DNA of 64,000 nucleotides. It comes from CADEDH01 sp965263455 (GTDB lineage Bacteria; Actinomycetota; Acidimicrobiia; Acidimicrobiales; SZUA-35). The first letter of the stretch is position 1; each line of letters starts with the position of its first letter. The notes beneath the pieces were generated by a model that was not told the origin of the DNA, did not search any database, and saw only the letters and a program-made list of their open reading frames with translations. Both the position numbers and the translations under genes were made by a program. Where the stretch lies: NCBI GenBank assembly GCA_965263455.1, contig CBDHHN010000004.1, forward strand, positions 2,356,001 to 2,420,000, read 5' to 3'. Positions 41,944 to 49,553 of this stretch are shown here, piece by piece.

Positions 41944-42377
41944 TGGCCCGTACGGTCCGGCCCGGATTCCGCCACCCCGATGCCGGGGTGACGGTCCGGT
42001 CGGCGTCGGGCGAGCGGGGTGACGTGGCGCCCCTGGTCGTCCTGACCCCGTTGACGGTCTTCCTGGTGCTGTTCGTGGTCCAGCTCGGGCTGTTCTTCCA
42101 TGCCCGGACGGTGCTCAACGCCGCCGTGCAGGACGCGGCCCGAGCCGGTCAGCTCGAAGGGGCCACCGACGCCGACGCCCGCGACGCCCTGGACCAGATC
42201 CTGGCCGGGTCGACCAGCCTGCTCACCGTCACCTCGTTCCAGGCCGACGTCGGACCCACCACGGTCTCGGTCACGGCGTCGGCCGACGTGCTGTCGGTGG
42301 TCCCGTTCTGGTCCGGCTCGACCTCGGCCGCCGCCTCCGGGCCCAAGGAGGTCTTCCGCCCCGAGGACGAGCGCTGA
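41943..42377 (+). CDS. TadE-like minor pilin
   Basis: About 144 residues. After a 24-residue basic leader comes 'GERGDVAPLVVLTPLTVFLV' and the rest of a hydrophobic helix, then 'FHARTVLNAAVQDAARAGQL', the helix that follows the membrane segment in TadE proteins. The C-terminal half is beta-rich. TadE/TadF are pseudopilins required for assembly. The ATG overlaps the pilin stop by one base (TGATG). Confidence 0.82.
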   Translation: MARTVRPGFRHPDAGVTVRSASGERGDVAPLVVLTPLTVFLVLFVVQLGLFFHARTVLNAAVQDAARAGQLEGATDADARDALDQILAGSTSLLTVTSFQADVGPTTVSVTASADVLSVVPFWSGSTSAAASGPKEVFRPEDER

Positions 42378-42808
42378 TGTCGGCCGAGCGGCACGGCGGG
42401 CGGAGGGATCGGGGATCGGCCTCGGTCGAACTGGTCATGTTGACCGTGCCCCTCATGGTGCTGGTCGCCTTCGCCGTGTTCGTGGGCCGCTACGCCTCCA
42501 CCAACCAGGAGCTGGGTTCGGCGGCCCGGGACGCGGCCCGGGCCGCCGCCGTGCGCCAGGACCCGGTCGGGGCCCGGGCCGATGCCGAACGGGCGGCCCG
42601 GGCCACCCTCGACGGTCGGGGCATCTCGTGTCGGGACCTGACGGTCAAGGTCGACACCGCCGACCTCCGACCCGGGGGCGAGGTCACGGCCCTGGTCCGC
42701 TGCCGGTCGACGTTGGCCGACCTCGGCGGCTTCGGCCTGCCCGGTTCGGTGCTGGTCGAGGCCGAGGCGACCATGCCGGTCGACGCCTACCGGGGCGGCG
42801 AACCGTGA
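42377..42808 (+). CDS. TadE/TadF-like minor pilin
   Basis: About 143 residues. It contains the TadE signature 'RGSASVELVMLTVPLMVLVA' with the glutamate at position +5 of the mature-like helix, then 'GRYASTNQELGSAARDAARA'. A pair of cysteines ('GISCRDLTVKV', 'ALVRCRSTLADL') may form a disulfide outside the cell. It starts by TGATG overlap with the preceding gene and ends by GTGA overlap with the next. Confidence 0.87.
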   Translation: MSAERHGGRRDRGSASVELVMLTVPLMVLVAFAVFVGRYASTNQELGSAARDAARAAAVRQDPVGARADAERAARATLDGRGISCRDLTVKVDTADLRPGGEVTALVRCRSTLADLGGFGLPGSVLVEAEATMPVDAYRGGEP

Positions 42809-43365
42809 GCCCCCACCCGACGCCTCATCGACCCCGGCAACGCCGTGGCGGCGGTCGTGACCGTGGCGGGGGTCGCGGGGGCGGCGGCGGTCGTGGCCGT
42901 GGCCGTCACGGGCGTCGGCCGCGGCCGGGTCGGCGACGGGCCTTCCGGGCCGATGAACGGGGCGGGACGACGACCTTCGTCACGGTGCTGGTGGTGCCGG
43001 TGCTGCTGATGGCGGGACTGGCCGTCGACGGCGGCCTTCTGCTGGCCGAACGCCGGGCGGCCCTGGACACCGCCCGGACCGCGGCCCTTGCCGGTGCCGG
43101 CGCCGTCGATCCGGTCCGGGCCCGCGGCGGCGAGGTGGCCCTCGATCCGGTCGCGGCCGAACGGGCGGCCCTGGCCCGGATCGACGATGCCGGCTACGGA
43201 GGCTCGGTCCGCCTCGCCCCCGCCGGGGCCCCGACCGAGGTCACGGTCACGGTGGAACGACGGGTCGAGCTCCGACTGCTGCCCCTGGTCGGCATCCGAG
43301 CCCGCACCGTCACGGCCACCGGGGTGGCCCGGGTGTCGCGCGGGGTCGACGCCGCCGACGACTGA
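42805..43365 (+). CDS. TadG-like protein with Gly/Arg-rich N-terminus
   Basis: About 186 residues. Residues 5-50 are an extreme Arg/Gly/His-rich tract without predicted fold. They are followed by 'ADERGGTTTFVTVLVVPVLL' (Tad helix with the usual G-x-x-x-x motif), 'MAGLAVDGGLLLAERRAALD' and 'TARTAALAGAGAV', which is the normal pattern of the N-terminal TadG/DUF2134 (putative Flp pilus-assembly) domain. There is no von Willebrand domain, so it is a short form. It starts with GTG overlapping the TadE-like stop and is the last gene of the tad series. Confidence 0.8.
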   Translation: MSPHPTPHRPRQRRGGGRDRGGGRGGGGGRGRGRHGRRPRPGRRRAFRADERGGTTTFVTVLVVPVLLMAGLAVDGGLLLAERRAALDTARTAALAGAGAVDPVRARGGEVALDPVAAERAALARIDDAGYGGSVRLAPAGAPTEVTVTVERRVELRLLPLVGIRARTVTATGVARVSRGVDAADD

Positions 43366-43391
43366 TCGCCACTCGACCCCGAGCCAGCGGG

Positions 43392-43401
43392 ACAACGTTG
43401 T
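43392..43401. promoter_or_regulatory. ACAACGTTGT palindrome upstream of the BTAD regulator
   Basis: A perfect 10-bp palindrome lies about 85 bases upstream of the regulator's ATG and 38 bases before a possible -10 (TAGGTT, 43439-43444). Candidate operator; no other copy seen. Confidence 0.3.
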
Positions 43402-43486
43402 GGGTAGAAGTCGGCAGAAGGGCCTCGACGTCGGTCCCTAGGTTGGCGGCACCGCCGATATCCGCCATCGGTGGAGGAGGGAACGT

Positions 43487-44632
43487 ATGGCTGAGGTGGA
43501 GCGAGTGAGGACCCCCACCAACATCGTTTTGGAGGGACCGACGCGAGTCGGGCGATGTGATGGCACAACCGCACTCGTTCCACCCAGCCTGCAGCCCCTG
43601 GTCGTACTCCTGTGCCTCACTCCCGAGCGCCTCAATCGCGAGACGGTCCTGGCCACACTGTGGCCCGACGTCGACGCCGGCCGGGCCAAGGCCCGGCTCA
43701 GCACCGCCCTGTGGCGGCTGCGACGCCTCCTGGCCGACTGCGAGCGCCCGGCCGACCGGACGCCCGGCACCGGCCCCGTCCCGGACATCGGCGGCGGGGA
43801 CGAACCGGCGGCGGGGGTGACCTCGGTGGCCCGGGCCGACGATCTGTTGGCCCGACCCCTGACCTCGGCCTCGGCCCGGGACTGGCTCCAGCTGCGCGAC
43901 GTCGACCTGGGCGCCGTCGACTGGCGCCGGCCGACGGCGGACGACCTGCGTCGCCGGCTGGAACGGGTGGCCCTGATCGACCCGGCCCAGTTCGCCGCCG
44001 GATGCCATCACCCGTGGGTCGAGGAGCAGCGGACCCGGCTCGACCTGGCCTCCCAGCGCTGCCTGGCCCACCTGGTCGAGGTCAATGCCGGCCTCGGCCG
44101 GGACGAGCGGGCGCTCGAACTGGCCGAGACCCTGGTGGCCCGGGACGAGTTCCGCGAGGACGGTCACCGCTGGCTGATGACGCTCCACGCCCGTGCCGGC
44201 CGCCGGGCCGAGGCCATCCGTCAGTACGAGCGATGCCGCACGATCCTGGCCGACGAGCTGGGGATCGAACCCCTGCCCGAGACGGCCGATCTGGCCGACG
44301 CCATCCGGTCGGCGCCCTCGCCCACGGCCCCACGATCCACGGCCCCGGCCGCCACCCCGCCCGCCGTCCCCGATCGGGACGCCCGTTCGGCTGGTTCGGC
44401 CGGTTGGGGTGAATCGGGACAGGTCCCGCCCCCGGTCGGGATCCCGACCACCGGGTCCCTGGGCGCCGCCCTCGACGAGTTGGGCGGACCCCTCGACCTC
44501 GGTCCCGACCCCGAGGCGGTCCTGGCCGCCCTGGCTCGGGCCCGGGCCGCGTTGGCCGAGGTCGAGGCCGCGCTCCGGGGCCGGGTGGCCGACCGGCGCG
44601 GCGAACAACTGGTGGGCTCGACCGAGGCCTGA
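43487..44632 (+). CDS. BTAD-domain (SARP-like) transcriptional regulator
   Basis: About 381 residues. The N-terminal part is a degenerate OmpR-like winged helix ('LVVLLCLTPERLNRETVLAT', 'LWPDVDAGRAKARLSTALWR'). The middle is a clear bacterial transcriptional activation domain ('RCLAHLVEVNAGLGRDERAL', 'LHARAGRRAEAIRQYERCRT', 'ILADELGIEPLPETADLADA'). The C-terminus is Pro/Ala-rich and ends with a helical 'ALARARAALAEVEAALRG'. GGAGGAGGG lies upstream of the ATG. Similar small BTAD regulators often adjoin Tad loci in actinobacteria, so it probably controls the pilus genes, but that is inference from position. Confidence 0.83.
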   Translation: MAEVERVRTPTNIVLEGPTRVGRCDGTTALVPPSLQPLVVLLCLTPERLNRETVLATLWPDVDAGRAKARLSTALWRLRRLLADCERPADRTPGTGPVPDIGGGDEPAAGVTSVARADDLLARPLTSASARDWLQLRDVDLGAVDWRRPTADDLRRRLERVALIDPAQFAAGCHHPWVEEQRTRLDLASQRCLAHLVEVNAGLGRDERALELAETLVARDEFREDGHRWLMTLHARAGRRAEAIRQYERCRTILADELGIEPLPETADLADAIRSAPSPTAPRSTAPAATPPAVPDRDARSAGSAGWGESGQVPPPVGIPTTGSLGAALDELGGPLDLGPDPEAVLAALARARAALAEVEAALRGRVADRRGEQLVGSTEA

Positions 44633-44696
44633 GCGCCCGGGCACAACCGCCCACGACCCCGTCGGAGGAGGCCCCGTGGCCGGGGGCACGGCGCAC

Positions 44697-44702
44697 TAGC
44701 CT
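44697..44702 (+). promoter_or_regulatory. -10 element (TAGCCT) for the phosphohexomutase gene
   Basis: GCACTAGCCTGTGG contains a TAGCCT that fits the actinobacterial -10. The ATG at 44792 is about 90 bases downstream, with AGGAGG seven bases before it. The gap 44633-44791 holds nothing else that I can see. Confidence 0.4.
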
Positions 44703-44791
44703 GTGGCTGGCCGTGTCAGCGGCGCGGGTCGACCACCGCGCCCCCCGACACGGGTGACCCGCCCCTCGACCAAGCCCGCCAGGAGGGCCCG

Positions 44792-46927
44792 ATGGCCGAC
44801 AGAAGCGTTGCAGACCTCAAGACCTCGCTCGAGTCCCGCTTCCCCGACACCGCCTCGGTGTGCATCGACAACATCACCGAGTGGACCTCGGGTCGGGTGC
44901 CCCTGGTCGACCAGGGGCCGCTGGACGAATTCCTGCGCAAGGCCCCCCTCGACCTGGTCCACGATTCGTTCTGGCGTCGGCTGCCCTTCGGCACCGGGGG
45001 CGTTCGGGGCACGGTGGGCTTCGGGCCCAACCGGGTCAACCGCTCGATCATCGCCCTGACGGCCCAGGCCCACTGCCAGTTCCTGGCCGCCACCTACGGC
45101 GACCTGACCGAGCACAAGGTCGTCGTTGCCAACGACGTCCGGGCCTTCAACGACGTCCGCCGCGCCTACGGCTTCCTCACCGAGCACGAGAACCCCCTGC
45201 TGTCCATCTCGGCCCGATCCCTGGCCTGGCTGGTGGCCAAGGTCTACGTGGCCAACGGGCTCACGGTGTACATGGGCGACCCCGACGACGACGCCGCCTT
45301 CGTCACCACGCCCGAGCTGTCGTTCCTGATCCGCCACATGGGGGCGGTGGGCGGGGTGAACCTGTCGGCCTCCCACAACCCTCCCGACGACAACGGCATC
45401 AAGGTCTACGACTCGGGCGGCGGCCAGTACCTGCCGCCCCAGGATCAGGAGCTGGCCGACGTGGCCGCCTCCATGACCGAGGTCAACGTGGTCGAGAACC
45501 CGCCCGACGGGGCCATCCTCCCCATCGGTCAGGCCGACCTCGACGCCTACCGCAACGCCTACGTCGAGCAGTTCGACCGCCACGGCGTCCGCTCCACCGA
45601 CGGCTCCCGGCTCATGTTCACCCCCCTCAACGGGTGCGGTGAGCGGACCGTGGTTCCGATCCTCGGCGAGCTGGGCTACGACCTCACCGTGCCGGAGGGC
45701 CAGGGCCCCGACGGGTCGTTCGCCGTCATCCCGCTCCACGCCCCCAACCCCGAGGTACCGGTCTCGACCCAGCCCGCCCGGGACGCGGCCGACGCCCTCG
45801 GGCTCGATGTGGTCATGTCGGCCGACCCCGACGCCGACCGCCTCGGCATCCAGTACCGGGACGAGCACGGTGCCTGGCAGCACGTCAACGGCAACCAGAT
45901 CGCCACCATGCTCGCCTACTACCTGGTGCTCGACCCCGACGGCCCCGGTCTCCGGGGCGGGGTCTACAACACCCTGGTCACGACCCTGGCCGTGGGCGAG
46001 ATCGGCCGCCACGCCGGGGTGGCCCACATCGAGGACGACCTCTACGTCGGCTTCAAGTACATCGCCGGCGCCCTGCTCCGTCAGGAGGAGGCCGGGATCG
46101 GGGGCGACGACCTGCTGGCCTTCGCCTGCGAGGAGAGCCACGGCTACATGGCCACCTCCCTCATTCGGGAGAAGGACGCGGTGTCGGCCGCCGGCTACCT
46201 GGCCACCATCTACGAGCGGTGCCGCCGCCAGGGCCAACACCTGGGCCACTACCTGGCCCGCATCACCGACGAGGTGGGCGCCTTCGGCGACTGCGGCCGC
46301 TCGCTGGTCCTGGAGGGCAGCGCCGGGATGGCCTCCATCCAGGCCATCATGGCCGCCCTCCGGGCCGACCCGCCGTCGAACCTGGGTCGGGCCACGGTCA
46401 GCGCCGTCACCGACCACTGGGCGGCAGAGGAGCCGAAGCGCCGCCCCATCGACGAGGTCAGCGCCACCGAGGTGGCGGCCCGCAACATCGTCGTGTTCGA
46501 GATCGAGGGTGGCCGGATCACGGTCCGCCCGTCCGGGACCGAACCCAAGGTGAAGTTCTACGTCCAGACCAAGCCGAGCCACTGGTCGGCCGACGACGCC
46601 GTCACCCTGGCCGCCGAGGTCTACGGCCAGCTGGCGGCCCTGATCGACGTCGAACTGTCGTCCGCCGCCATCGACCTGCCCGATGTGTTGCCGGTGGCGA
46701 CCAAGGTCGCCTTCGACCAGCAGGTGGGCGGGGCCCTGGCCCCCTTGGCCGACGCCGCCACCCCGGTGTCCACGGTCTTCTCCGCCGTCGAGTCCGAGGT
46801 GTCCGGCCTGGTGCCGGGCAGCGGGGCGTTGCGGACGGTGGCGGCCACGGTGGTGGCCATGGCCGGTGCGGTGCCCGGGGTGGCGCCGGATCGGCTCGAC
46901 GAGTTCACGGCCCTGGTGCAGGCTTGA
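44792..46927 (+). CDS. Phosphohexomutase (phosphoglucomutase/phosphomannomutase family)
   Basis: About 711 residues, with all four family motifs. The phosphoserine loop is 'GVNLSASHNPPDDNGIKVYD', the Mg-binding loop 'VVMSADPDADRLGIQYRDE', the sugar loop 'AFACEESHGYMATSLIREKD' and the phosphate loop 'ITVRPSGTEPKVKFYVQTK'. It interconverts hexose 1- and 6-phosphates in the cytosol. It is longer than typical members (about 550): the last 130 residues after the phosphate loop form an extra helical extension. A ribosome binding site AGGAGG lies seven bases before the ATG. It is followed after 32 bases by glmM, so the pair supplies sugar phosphates for wall and glycogen pathways. Confidence 0.9.
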   Translation: MADRSVADLKTSLESRFPDTASVCIDNITEWTSGRVPLVDQGPLDEFLRKAPLDLVHDSFWRRLPFGTGGVRGTVGFGPNRVNRSIIALTAQAHCQFLAATYGDLTEHKVVVANDVRAFNDVRRAYGFLTEHENPLLSISARSLAWLVAKVYVANGLTVYMGDPDDDAAFVTTPELSFLIRHMGAVGGVNLSASHNPPDDNGIKVYDSGGGQYLPPQDQELADVAASMTEVNVVENPPDGAILPIGQADLDAYRNAYVEQFDRHGVRSTDGSRLMFTPLNGCGERTVVPILGELGYDLTVPEGQGPDGSFAVIPLHAPNPEVPVSTQPARDAADALGLDVVMSADPDADRLGIQYRDEHGAWQHVNGNQIATMLAYYLVLDPDGPGLRGGVYNTLVTTLAVGEIGRHAGVAHIEDDLYVGFKYIAGALLRQEEAGIGGDDLLAFACEESHGYMATSLIREKDAVSAAGYLATIYERCRRQGQHLGHYLARITDEVGAFGDCGRSLVLEGSAGMASIQAIMAALRADPPSNLGRATVSAVTDHWAAEEPKRRPIDEVSATEVAARNIVVFEIEGGRITVRPSGTEPKVKFYVQTKPSHWSADDAVTLAAEVYGQLAALIDVELSSAAIDLPDVLPVATKVAFDQQVGGALAPLADAATPVSTVFSAVESEVSGLVPGSGALRTVAATVVAMAGAVPGVAPDRLDEFTALVQA

Positions 46928-46959
46928 CGCCGACCGGCGACGGTGGGAGAGGCGACGCG

Positions 46960-48315
46960 ATGATCCGGTTCGGGACCGACGGCATCAGGGGACGGGTGGG
47001 CGACACCATCACGACCGAGGTGGCCTACGCCGTGGGGCGGGCCGCCGGGGAGGTGGTGGCCGAGGGTGGGCGCCTGTGCATCGGCCGCGACACCCGGGAG
47101 TCCGGGCCCGAGCTGGCCCGGGCCGTCGACGCCGGCGCCGCCGCCGCCGGGGCGGAGGTCCTGCACCTGGGCGTGGTGCCCACGCCGGTCCTGGCCGCCA
47201 CCACGGTGCGGGCCGCGATGCCGGGCTGCATGATCACGGCGTCCCACAACCCGTTCCACGACAACGGCCTGAAGCTGTTCACCGCCGAGGGGCTGAAGCT
47301 CTCGGCCGACCAGGAGCGGGCGGTGGAGGAGCGCTGCAACGAGGTGCTGGCCTCGCCGCCGCCCGGCGCCGCCATCGACGAGACCCGATCGGTGGAGGTC
47401 GGTGACGACGCCCGGGCCCTGATCGACGCGTACGTCGTGTCGGTTCTCGACGCTCACGCCGGTCTCGACCTGTCGGGCCTGCGGGTCGGGTTCGACTTCG
47501 CCCACGGGGCCGGGTCCCGGCTCGGGCCTCAGCTCTTCGACCGGTTCAAGCTCGGTTCGGCCCACTACGTGGGCGCCGAGCCCGACGGGGTCAACATCAA
47601 CGACGGGGTCGGTTCGACCGCCCCCGAGGCGCTGATGGCGGCCGTGACCGACCTGCAACTCGACCTGGCCTTCGCCTTCGACGGTGACGGCGACCGGGTC
47701 CTGGCCGTGACCGGCGACGGAACCCTGGTCGACGGGGACGAGATCGTGTGCATCCTGGCCTCGCACCTGCTGGCCACCGACCGGTTGACCGAGCGCACCG
47801 TGGTCGTCACCAACTGGAGCAACCTCGGGCTGTTCAAGGCCCTGGCCGCCCGCGACATCGAGGTCGTGCAGACCGCCGTGGGCGACAAGCACATCCTGGA
47901 GCAGCTGAACCTGCGGGGTCTGTCGCTCGGGGGCGAGCAGTCGGGCCACATCATCCTGCGGGATCGGGCCACGACCGGTGACGGGATGCTGGTGGCGGCC
48001 GAACTCCTGGCCGTCGTCGGCCGGACCGGTCGCTCCCTGGCCGACCTGGCGGCCGAGGCCATGCAGCGGGTCCCCCAGGTGGCGACCGCGGTCCGGGTCG
48101 GGGCCGCCCCGGCCGACGTGGTCGAGGCGTTGGCCTCCGTCCGGGCCGCACAGGCGGCGAAACTGGGCGATGACGGGCGCATCGTGCTTCGGGCCAGCGG
48201 GACCGAACCGGTGGTGCGGGTCATGGCCGAGGCGCCGACGGCCGAACAGGCGCAGGCCGTGGTCGACGAATTGGCTCAAGCCGTCGCCGACCACGACGCC
48301 AAAGGCAGGGAGTAG
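46960..48315 (+). CDS. glmM: Phosphoglucosamine mutase
   Basis: About 451 residues. 'MIRFGTDGIRGRVGDTITTE' is the GlmM N-terminus, 'GCMITASHNPFHDNGLKLFT' holds the catalytic phosphoserine, 'AFAFDGDGDRVLAVTGDGT' binds Mg, 'GLSLGGEQSGHIILRDRATT' is the sugar-specificity loop (GEQSGH is diagnostic for GlmM), and 'RIVLRASGTEPVVRVMAEAP' is the phosphate loop. It makes glucosamine 1-phosphate for UDP-GlcNAc and peptidoglycan synthesis. It is the second gene of a two-gene operon and is followed by a hairpin. Confidence 0.95.
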   Translation: MIRFGTDGIRGRVGDTITTEVAYAVGRAAGEVVAEGGRLCIGRDTRESGPELARAVDAGAAAAGAEVLHLGVVPTPVLAATTVRAAMPGCMITASHNPFHDNGLKLFTAEGLKLSADQERAVEERCNEVLASPPPGAAIDETRSVEVGDDARALIDAYVVSVLDAHAGLDLSGLRVGFDFAHGAGSRLGPQLFDRFKLGSAHYVGAEPDGVNINDGVGSTAPEALMAAVTDLQLDLAFAFDGDGDRVLAVTGDGTLVDGDEIVCILASHLLATDRLTERTVVVTNWSNLGLFKALAARDIEVVQTAVGDKHILEQLNLRGLSLGGEQSGHIILRDRATTGDGMLVAAELLAVVGRTGRSLADLAAEAMQRVPQVATAVRVGAAPADVVEALASVRAAQAAKLGDDGRIVLRASGTEPVVRVMAEAPTAEQAQAVVDELAQAVADHDAKGRE

Positions 48316-48320
48316 CGTCG

Positions 48321-48349
48321 AGTCGTTGCGCCAGGACGGGGCAACGACT
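48321..48349 (+). terminator. Hairpin behind glmM
   Basis: AGTCGTTGC (48321-48329) and GCAACGACT (48341-48349) are perfect complements with an 11-base loop, starting five bases after the glmM stop. There is no U-run. The remaining bases to 48438 hold nothing clear. Confidence 0.55.
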
Positions 48350-48438
48350 GCGCTGGATGTTCAGCGTTGAAGGATGAACCGATTCTGATGTCCGGCGGCC
48401 AACGCCGCTATATCGCCCGGCTCGATCCGAGCGAAACG

Positions 48439-48849
48439 TCAGGAATCGCTTCGGGTGATGCCCGCTTCTTTCAGGACGGCAGCCGGGACGCCGACTTCGC
48501 GGAAGGCGGCGTAGGAGATGCCCTTGCGTGATGCGTAGGAGCTGGCCACCTCGATGAAGGCCCCCTCCAACTCGTTCAGGTCGGTGCCCTGATCCATCCT
48601 GGCCAGTTCCTCGGTCAGATCCAGCTCTTCCTGGGCCAACTGGAGGCGGCGCAGGGGATCGGCCGTCTCCAGTTCGGTGACCACGGCCTCGAGTCGGCTC
48701 TTGATGGATTCCTTGGTGCGCTTGCGGCCTCGCTTGGGCCGATTGGTTTCGAGGGCCTCGAGGTAGGCGCGCACCGCCCGGCCCTCTGCCCGGCCCACTG
48801 CGAGGGCCTCTTTGTGATCGGGAGTCATTGCCTTCTTCGTTGCAGCCAT
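48439..48849 (-). CDS. Small charged helical protein of unknown function
   Basis: About 136 residues, almost all helical and highly charged. It starts 'MAATKKAMTPDHKEALAVGR', has the basic stretch 'NRPKRGRKRTKESIKSRLEA', a coiled-coil-like acidic middle ('LRRLQLAQEELDLTEELARM') and a C-terminal motif 'SYASRKGISYAAFREVGVPA'. I have the impression of a conserved actinobacterial protein with a nucleic-acid-binding or histone-like character, but I cannot name the family. The ATG at 48849 has AAAGGGCG six bases upstream. A GGTACG-N7-CGTACC inverted repeat overlaps its likely promoter. Confidence 0.72.
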   Translation of the reverse strand: MAATKKAMTPDHKEALAVGRAEGRAVRAYLEALETNRPKRGRKRTKESIKSRLEAVVTELETADPLRRLQLAQEELDLTEELARMDQGTDLNELEGAFIEVASSYASRKGISYAAFREVGVPAAVLKEAGITRSDS

Positions 48850-48907
48850 CGAGCGCCCTTTCTGGTCCTGGGCCCAGCCGGTCGCCCACGGCAATGGGTT
48901 AAACATT

Positions 48908-48926
48908 GGTACGTCGGAATCGTACC
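48908..48926 (-). promoter_or_regulatory. Inverted repeat GGTACG-N7-CGTACC overlapping a -10-like TACGAT
   Basis: A 6-bp inverted repeat with a 7-base spacer lies about 60 bases upstream of the unknown gene. Read on the minus strand, TACGAT within it could be the -10, so a bound regulator would block transcription. Confidence 0.45.
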
Positions 48927-49007
48927 TGATCGAATACCGAATGTTGCCTCACCGGGAAACTCGCAGGTCACGTGCCTGTCGGCGACCGTTTTTTGGGAAG
49001 TGGAACC

Positions 49008-49454
49008 TCAGTTCGACTCCAGTCGCTTTTTCAATCGAGCCAGATTCCGGTTCCACACCAGGCGAAGAATGGGTCGGGCGGCGAAGGCGCCGATCGGGCC
49101 GCCGAGAAACCAGGGAAAGACGAGGTCCTCCTCCCAGCGAAAGGTGGTGCGACCCCCTTCGAGGGGCGTGAGTGTGAACACGCCCGTCCCTTCGACCACA
49201 CCGACATGACGAACCCCCATGCGGGCCTCGTCCTCCCATTCGGTGATCTCCATCACATCGGTGAGGGCGAACGGCCCGATCCTGGTGTCGCACTCGAAGC
49301 GGGTGCCCTCGCCCGCCGTGTGCTCGGTCAGGAAGCGGATCTCGGCTGCATCCTGCATCCAGGTCACGTGGCTCGAGATGTCCTTGACGTCGTCCCAGAC
49401 CGCGTCGACCGGTCGGTCGATCACGGTATGGACCACGATCGCGTGATCGGCCAC
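49008..49454 (-). CDS. SRPBCC family protein (cyclase/dehydrase-like)
   Basis: About 148 residues. 'AIVVHTVIDRPVDAVWDDVK', 'DISSHVTWMQDAAEIRFLTE', 'PLEGGRTTFRWEEDLVFPWF' and the C-terminal helix 'LRLVWNRNLARLKKRLESN' are the SRPBCC fold elements. The ligand and role are unknown. The GTG start at 49454 has GGAG seven bases upstream; an ATG frame further upstream is open but poor in protein-like sequence. The 158-base gap between this gene and the preceding small protein gene holds the promoter of the latter. Confidence 0.8.
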   Translation of the reverse strand: MADHAIVVHTVIDRPVDAVWDDVKDISSHVTWMQDAAEIRFLTEHTAGEGTRFECDTRIGPFALTDVMEITEWEDEARMGVRHVGVVEGTGVFTLTPLEGGRTTFRWEEDLVFPWFLGGPIGAFAARPILRLVWNRNLARLKKRLESN

Positions 49455-49553
49455 GGCGGGGCTCCGTTCGTTGGAGGAGGAGGGGACGGACCCAGTGGTA
49501 GCACGCCGTGGGTTGGCCACGGCGGTTCGGCCGTTCAGGTCACAGGGAGGCGC

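Noticed and set aside
42820..42960. Gly/Arg-rich start of the TadG-like gene as a wrong-frame artefact
   Set aside because: The frame is continuous with clear TadG sequence and the GTG overlaps the upstream stop, so I kept it, though a later start near the ERGGTT motif is conceivable.
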